Part shown: one piece after another, positions 13,127 to 16,242 of the stretch | Position numbering within the stretch: position 1 is the first letter of the stretch | Layout of the letters: every line of letters starts with the position of its first letter | Source of the DNA: Candidatus Phaeomarinibacter sp. | Lineage (GTDB): Bacteria; Pseudomonadota; Alphaproteobacteria; CGMCC-115125 | Reading direction: 5' to 3' | Assembly (NCBI GenBank): GCA_028279995.1 | Contig: JANQMQ010000610.1 | Span: 1 to 16,242 of the forward strand | Length of the DNA stretch: 16,242 bases | Program-made: the position numbers and the translations under genes | Notes under the pieces: model-generated | Seen by the model: only the letters and a program-made list of their open reading frames with translations | Database searches by the model: none | What the model was told of the DNA's origin: nothing

Positions 13127-13465
13127 ATGGTGCTCTGCGGCAGCACTCCTAGCTTCTCCACGGGTGTCCGCTACCCTGTGCCTGTAGGCGTTGCACAGGG
13201 TAGCGACACAACCAGTGCAGCTTCAGACACAGCTATGCATCACCCGACATCATACCAAGCAAGGGAACCGCTCCACGCGGCACTACCACCTGTACCAGTG
13301 GTGCAGAAGACACCCCCACTTCCCGAAGAGACTAACCAGGCGCTGATCCGGCTAGGGGCAATCCTCAGACGCATTCACCTGCGTGTGGAACGAGAAAGAG
13401 AGGCGAAACAATTACAATGGACTAACAAACAAAATGTATGCAGCACGAACACAAAGACACCGTAG
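13127..13465 (+). CDS. Hypothetical protein overlapping the serine recombinase start
   Basis: The frame encodes up to 112 residues. The first half is low-complexity and overlies a perfect inverted repeat, so it may not be translated. The second half (LPEETNQALIRLGAILRRIHLRVEREREAKQLQ) forms a plausible charged amphipathic helix after a proline-rich linker. An ATG at 13235 would give 76 residues. No start has a good ribosome binding site. Its end overlaps the recombinase start by 28 bases in another frame, which would permit translational coupling. It may be a real leader or regulatory peptide, or only a chance open frame. Confidence 0.35.
   Translation: MVLCGSTPSFSTGVRYPVPVGVAQGSDTTSAASDTAMHHPTSYQAREPLHAALPPVPVVQKTPPLPEETNQALIRLGAILRRIHLRVEREREAKQLQWTNKQNVCSTNTKTP
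13169..13205. repeat. Perfect 13-base inverted repeat
   Basis: CGCTACCCTGTGC at 13169-13181 and GCACAGGGTAGCG at 13193-13205 are exact reverse complements around 11 bases. It is the longest perfect hairpin noticed in the window. It lies between the divergent ATPase and serine recombinase genes, 86 bases upstream of the ATPase start, and could be an operator, origin element or recombination site. No T-run follows. Confidence 0.85.
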
Positions 13466-15201
13466 AAGCCCGCATTGAAAGCGGCCGCTACGCATCTCAG
13501 TATCTTATCTACAATCGCAAGAGTGAAGACGAGCCTGACAGCCAGAAGAACTCCATCGCGTATCAGTCGGCGGAGAACCAACGGTTCGCCACACGTGAAG
13601 CGTTGCCGATCGCCAAAGTCACCATAGCGGGCTTTTGCAAGAACGGCATCATCTCCGAGAAGCACTCAGGCTTCCAGGAGGACGACACGTTCTCATTCAC
13701 CAAGAGCGGCCTCGTTCAACTCAGCATTGATCGCCCAAAATTCCTGCACCTCTTGCGCCTGCTCAACCAGGGACGGTTCAAAGGCATCATTTGCCTTGTG
13801 TGGGATCGTGTCAGCCGCAACGAGGCAGACGACACGCTGATCGGAAAGCTCATGCGCCGAGGGGTCGATATCCGCTTTGTCTCCGCCACGTATGACAAGA
13901 CAAGCGCTGGAGAGCTACACAAGAACGTGGATGGGATGTTTGCACGACACCACTCACGCACGACCAGCGAGAAGGTGACGCTTGCGATACGGCATAGCAG
14001 GGAGAAGGGTCTGTGCACCTACCGCGCACCGGTCGGCTATCTCAATGAAGGCAACATGGATTGGAAGCCGCATGATCCAGAGCGTGCACCAGTTATCTTG
14101 CGCTGCTTTGAACTCGCGAAAACAGGAGAATGGAGCCTCAGCGATCTGGCACGCTGGGCAATAGCTGAAGGCTTCACCATGCCACCGGAACGTCGACGGC
14201 GAACGCGCGAAGAGATACTCGCTGATGATGATGATCAAGAGCGTAGGGATCCCAAACTGTGCCGGCTCCCCACGGCAAACACCATGCACCAGATACTCAT
14301 CAACCGGTTCTACACAGGACGGGTGCGCGGCAATGATAGGGCATGGGTTAAAAGTGCCAGTCACGAGGCGCTCGTATCTGATGACCTATTCGATGCAGTG
14401 CAGATGCAACTCTGCAAGCGCAACACCAGCAAGCATTATACCGCCGTGCTCGACTTGCCGCTTCGCGGGAAAGTACGCTGCCATGCCTGCCAGCGTGTCT
14501 ACACGCCGTATGTGCAGAAAGGCATCACTTACTATGGCACTCGCTGTCACCCAGGATGCCCAAATCCGCTTAAACACTGCAACTTTGATTTCATTGCCGG
14601 TGCCATTGGGAAACACCTCAGCGCACTCAGTCTCACCGAGGATGAGCTTGCCGAGCTTGATACACGAACAGACAGCCAGGCCGCACAATACGAGCGCGAG
14701 CTTACGTCACGGCGAGAAAGCAATGAGCGCAAAAGAAAGAAGCTGCGTGAGGATCTTGCCTATCTCGATGAGCACCGGCTGGAGATACTCAAAAGCGGTG
14801 TCTACACGCTGGAGAGCTATGCTGACGAGGAGCGAAAGATTGACCATGAGTTGCGAGCACTGGATGCACGGGATGCGCAGGATGATGCATCACTTGCAGA
14901 TGTGGTGCGCGACACGGTGGAACTTTCCGAACTCCTGAAAAGCCTTACAGTGCTTTACGAAAAGGCCACACCGCATGAAAAAGAGGAAATCATCGCAGAG
15001 GTGTTTTCCGAACTCACCTTCGATGGAGAGACCTTGCAGTGTAGCTACCAAACAGACCTCCAGGTGCTGGAGAGCCGGTTTGTTGCTTTGGGTGTGCCCA
15101 AAACGTGGCTTTCAGAACTCCTGGCCAATGCACCTCATGTTCGTTTTGCTAACAACACGCTCAGGAGACTACTCGCCAACGCGTGTTCAAACCGACCATA
15201 G
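13438..15201 (+). CDS. Large serine recombinase (integrase)
   Basis: This 587-residue site-specific recombinase probably integrates and excises the element. The resolvase domain (about residues 20-180) has YNRKS with catalytic Ser29 and SIAYQ at 39-43. WDRVSRN at 122-128 supplies conserved arginines, and SEKV at 177-180 begins the connecting helix. The recombinase domain follows from about 195 (APVGYLNEG ... LARWAIAEGFT ... ILINRFYTGRV). A zinc ribbon uses Cys348, Cys351, Cys370 and Cys374 or Cys381. A charged coiled coil lies at about 415-500. Domain order and length fit the large serine integrases. The start has no clear ribosome binding site and overlaps the frame ending at 13465. Such enzymes normally lie beside one attachment site, which would be just past 15201. 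Confidence 0.95.
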   Translation: MQHEHKDTVEARIESGRYASQYLIYNRKSEDEPDSQKNSIAYQSAENQRFATREALPIAKVTIAGFCKNGIISEKHSGFQEDDTFSFTKSGLVQLSIDRPKFLHLLRLLNQGRFKGIICLVWDRVSRNEADDTLIGKLMRRGVDIRFVSATYDKTSAGELHKNVDGMFARHHSRTTSEKVTLAIRHSREKGLCTYRAPVGYLNEGNMDWKPHDPERAPVILRCFELAKTGEWSLSDLARWAIAEGFTMPPERRRRTREEILADDDDQERRDPKLCRLPTANTMHQILINRFYTGRVRGNDRAWVKSASHEALVSDDLFDAVQMQLCKRNTSKHYTAVLDLPLRGKVRCHACQRVYTPYVQKGITYYGTRCHPGCPNPLKHCNFDFIAGAIGKHLSALSLTEDELAELDTRTDSQAAQYERELTSRRESNERKRKKLREDLAYLDEHRLEILKSGVYTLESYADEERKIDHELRALDARDAQDDASLADVVRDTVELSELLKSLTVLYEKATPHEKEEIIAEVFSELTFDGETLQCSYQTDLQVLESRFVALGVPKTWLSELLANAPHVRFANNTLRRLLANACSNRP

Positions 15202-15260
15202 AGTTGAATGATATACCGAAGTGATGTTCACGAATCATACGTTGCGCTTCCCAGCTATCA

Positions 15261-15362
15261 ATGAGGTTAGGGTTCTCCAGTGCAGAAGCTCGCGTTGATA
15301 AAATTCGCGACGAAGTTACTCCTGCGATGATGCTCGCTGGTGCGCGTGAGTGCCAGAACTAA
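15261..15362 (+). pseudogene. Possible C-terminal fragment of a small host gene
   Basis: An open frame of 33 residues contains EARVDKIRDEVTPAMMLAGA, which resembles the C-terminal part of small alphaproteobacterial hypothetical proteins carrying an I-T/V-x-x-M-x-x-AG motif. The frame continues upstream without a stop to about 15225 but has no ribosome binding site. It starts 60 bases after the serine recombinase. It could be a host gene truncated by integration or a chance frame. Confidence 0.3.
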
Positions 15363-15389
15363 TAGAGCGCAACAGATGCGGAGAAGGCA

Positions 15390-15947
15390 TCACAGATCTC
15401 GATACTGTTTGCGTGATATTCGCTTCAATGCGTCAGGCAGAGTGAAGTTTGGCGGATGACCTGTCGCGTGTGCGGCGAGGTCTATTACCTCTCCCATTAA
15501 GTCATCGATCTCAACGGCAACGCCATGGATTTTCCCGTAGGTGAGCTTCCATTTAAACGGATGGTGAGGTGGTGAGATATTGGTAACAGCGTTGGCTAGC
15601 GGATTGTCCGGCGTAGACTTGGCGTCTCCGGCCCATTGATTATGGATGATTTTGTCACGCTGGTTTTGGACGTCTTTCGACCTGCGGATGATGTCTAGCA
15701 AGCGCGAGCGAAAAGGCTCTCGAATTTGCACGTCAATGAGAGATTCGCATGTTGCGATGCGTGTTTTCATGTTTCGGGTTTGATCGAACTGTTTTCTTTC
15801 AGCAGAGTCTTCTCTTGTAAGCGCATGAACCATGACGGTTACTAGCATTTCAAACGCAGACCACTGGACAGCCACTAGGCCGATTGCTGAAAGTTGCCTG
15901 TCGGATGGCGTAACTAGAAAGCGAAACCGCTTGCGAGAGGGGCGCAT
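15390..15947 (-). CDS. HEPN-like helical protein
   Basis: The 185-residue, mostly helical protein contains RDKIIH at residues 97-102. This is an R-X4-H motif in the context NQRDKIIHNQW, as seen in HEPN-superfamily RNases and related domains. Upstream helices (QLSAIGLVAVQWSAFEMLVTVMVHAL and RIATCESLIDVQIREPFRSRLLDIIRR) fit a four-helix bundle. It could be a toxin-like RNase or a non-catalytic scaffold. The start is ambiguous: ATG at 15947 shares CATG with the opposite-strand small gene, while a GTG at 15995 has a GAGG-like sequence upstream and would overlap that gene by about 50 bases. No adjacent nucleotidyltransferase antitoxin (MNT) is visible. Confidence 0.6.
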   Translation of the reverse strand: MRPSRKRFRFLVTPSDRQLSAIGLVAVQWSAFEMLVTVMVHALTREDSAERKQFDQTRNMKTRIATCESLIDVQIREPFRSRLLDIIRRSKDVQNQRDKIIHNQWAGDAKSTPDNPLANAVTNISPPHHPFKWKLTYGKIHGVAVEIDDLMGEVIDLAAHATGHPPNFTLPDALKRISRKQYRDL

Positions 15948-16077
15948 GGCTGAAAACCCAGAAATGGATGAGGTTCTAAAGCGGATGTTGAACACACCGC
16001 CTAAGCCTCACAAAGAGTCAAAGAAGCCCAAGGACGGACGCAAGAAGTCCCACGAGGACGACGAGAAAGACGCTTAG
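15946..16077 (+). CDS. Small lysine/proline-rich conserved hypothetical protein
   Basis: The protein has 43 residues: an acidic helical start MAENPEMDEVLKRML, then TPPKPH and a highly charged Lys/Asp/Glu tail. Similar tiny proteins with an ML-x-TPPKPH core are frequent in alphaproteobacterial genomes; their function is unknown. GAGAGG five bases before the ATG supports this start over the longer open frame that begins at 15832 inside the opposite gene. Its start codon overlaps that of the HEPN-like gene on the other strand, so its promoter must lie inside that gene. Confidence 0.7.
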   Translation: MAENPEMDEVLKRMLNTPPKPHKESKKPKDGRKKSHEDDEKDA

Positions 16078-16090
16078 GGGCCACCAAGTG

Positions 16091-16141
16091 TTTAATGGCG
16101 GCACGGTGACGGCGGAAATGCCACCACCGTGCGTCCATTTA
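16091..16141. terminator. Long imperfect hairpin between convergent gene ends
   Basis: GCACGGTG (16101-16108) pairs with CACCGTGC (16125-16132). After two mismatches the outer arms AATGG and CCATT also pair. It lies between the stop codon of the 43-residue gene and the stop of the minus-strand partial gene. A bidirectional terminator is the simplest reading, though the T-run is weak on both strands. Confidence 0.45.
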
Positions 16142-16242
16142 ATAGCCGCGCAAGGCGCGTGTCAGAGGAGTGCTTTGTTGGTTGCACGAAGTGACGTAGG
16201 CCTGCCGCAGATCAGTCTCGATACCTTCGCGGGCGCTCAACA
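16139..16242 (-). CDS. C-terminal end of an unidentified gene, 5' part outside window
   Basis: A minus-strand frame enters from the window end and stops with TAA at 16139-16141. It gives about 34 residues, ending in IETDLRQAYVTSC and then LTRALRGY. Codon use looks like that of neighbouring genes and the stop is followed by a hairpin, which supports a real coding end. It is too short to assign to a family. Confidence 0.4.
   Translation of the reverse strand, partial: LSAREGIETDLRQAYVTSCNQQSTPLTRALRGY

Larger units (their letters stand above)
6258..15201. mobile_element. Candidate integrative element with serine and tyrosine recombinases
   Basis: The span is the minimal gene-bounded extent. 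The right end is set by the large serine recombinase, which in such elements usually sits next to an attachment site. The left end is uncertain and may extend to about 4.8-5.4 kb. Evidence for mobility is the set of two recombinases of different chemistry, a RuvC-like protein, an AAA+ helicase-like ATPase, DUF3768 and otherwise unknown genes, set between ordinary chromosomal genes. No capsid, tail, relaxase or type IV secretion gene is recognised. That these genes move as one unit is inference. Confidence 0.55.

Noticed and set aside
13169..13205. Integron attC-like site
   Set aside because: The arms lack the conserved GTTRRRY/RYYYAAC ends and there is no integron integrase; the recombinase here lacks the integron-specific domain as far as can be seen.
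5192..15262. Shared TATCAAT at 5192-5198 and 15256-15262 as the core of the serine integrase attachment sites
   Set aside because: Seven bases shared between two intervals of several hundred bases is expected by chance, and the flanks do not align convincingly.

Overview
The window looks like a chromosomal stretch of an alphaproteobacterium. This rests on recognised protein families (a DUF3768 protein, a short catalytic-domain-only tyrosine integrase, a GIY-YIG-like protein ending in a GCN-x-KVGG tail, and a tiny lysine/proline-rich protein with an MLNTPPKPH motif), together with moderately high GC and host-type codon use. No 16S or other phylogenetic marker is present, so the assignment is inference. 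No rRNA, tRNA or CRISPR array was seen.

Left flank (1-4771): a minus-strand transport locus reads, in transcription order, a membrane-anchored AraC-type regulator (3166-2060), a large imperfect palindrome that looks like its operator (1974-2014), a HlyD/MacA-type membrane fusion protein (1921-626) and a LolD/MacB-type ABC ATPase (616 to beyond the window start). A gene-poor stretch follows, then a plus-strand polysaccharide deacetylase of the PuuE/allantoinase-like group (3866-4771).

Centre (about 5.2-15.2 kb): this has the content of a compact integrative element. From left to right it carries a GIY-YIG-like fusion protein (which may still be host), a four-helix membrane protein, a 632-residue exported cysteine-rich protein of unknown function, a minus-strand cluster (a RING-like 46-residue zinc protein, a multi-helix membrane protein and a small secreted protein), a tyrosine recombinase, a RuvC-like RNase H-fold protein, a DUF3768 protein, an AAA+/helicase-like ATPase, and a large serine recombinase that probably mediates integration. 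No plasmid partition, phage capsid or conjugation gene was recognised. The most striking non-coding feature is a pair of 24-bp near-identical inverted repeats (9864-9887 and 10007-10030). They enclose 119 bp with a candidate promoter, between the RING-membrane cluster and the tyrosine recombinase. They could be an invertible promoter switch, or twin operators co-regulating the divergent genes.

Right flank (15202-16242): a possible C-terminal fragment of a small host gene, a HEPN-like protein on the minus strand, a 43-residue basic/proline-rich protein whose start codon overlaps the HEPN start on the opposite strand, a hairpin, and the last residues of a minus-strand gene running off the window.

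Taken together, the serine recombinase would insert the element, and the ATPase, RuvC-like protein and tyrosine recombinase resemble a DNA-processing module. The exported, membrane and RING-like proteins would be its unexplained cargo. The exact ends of the element could not be found by eye.
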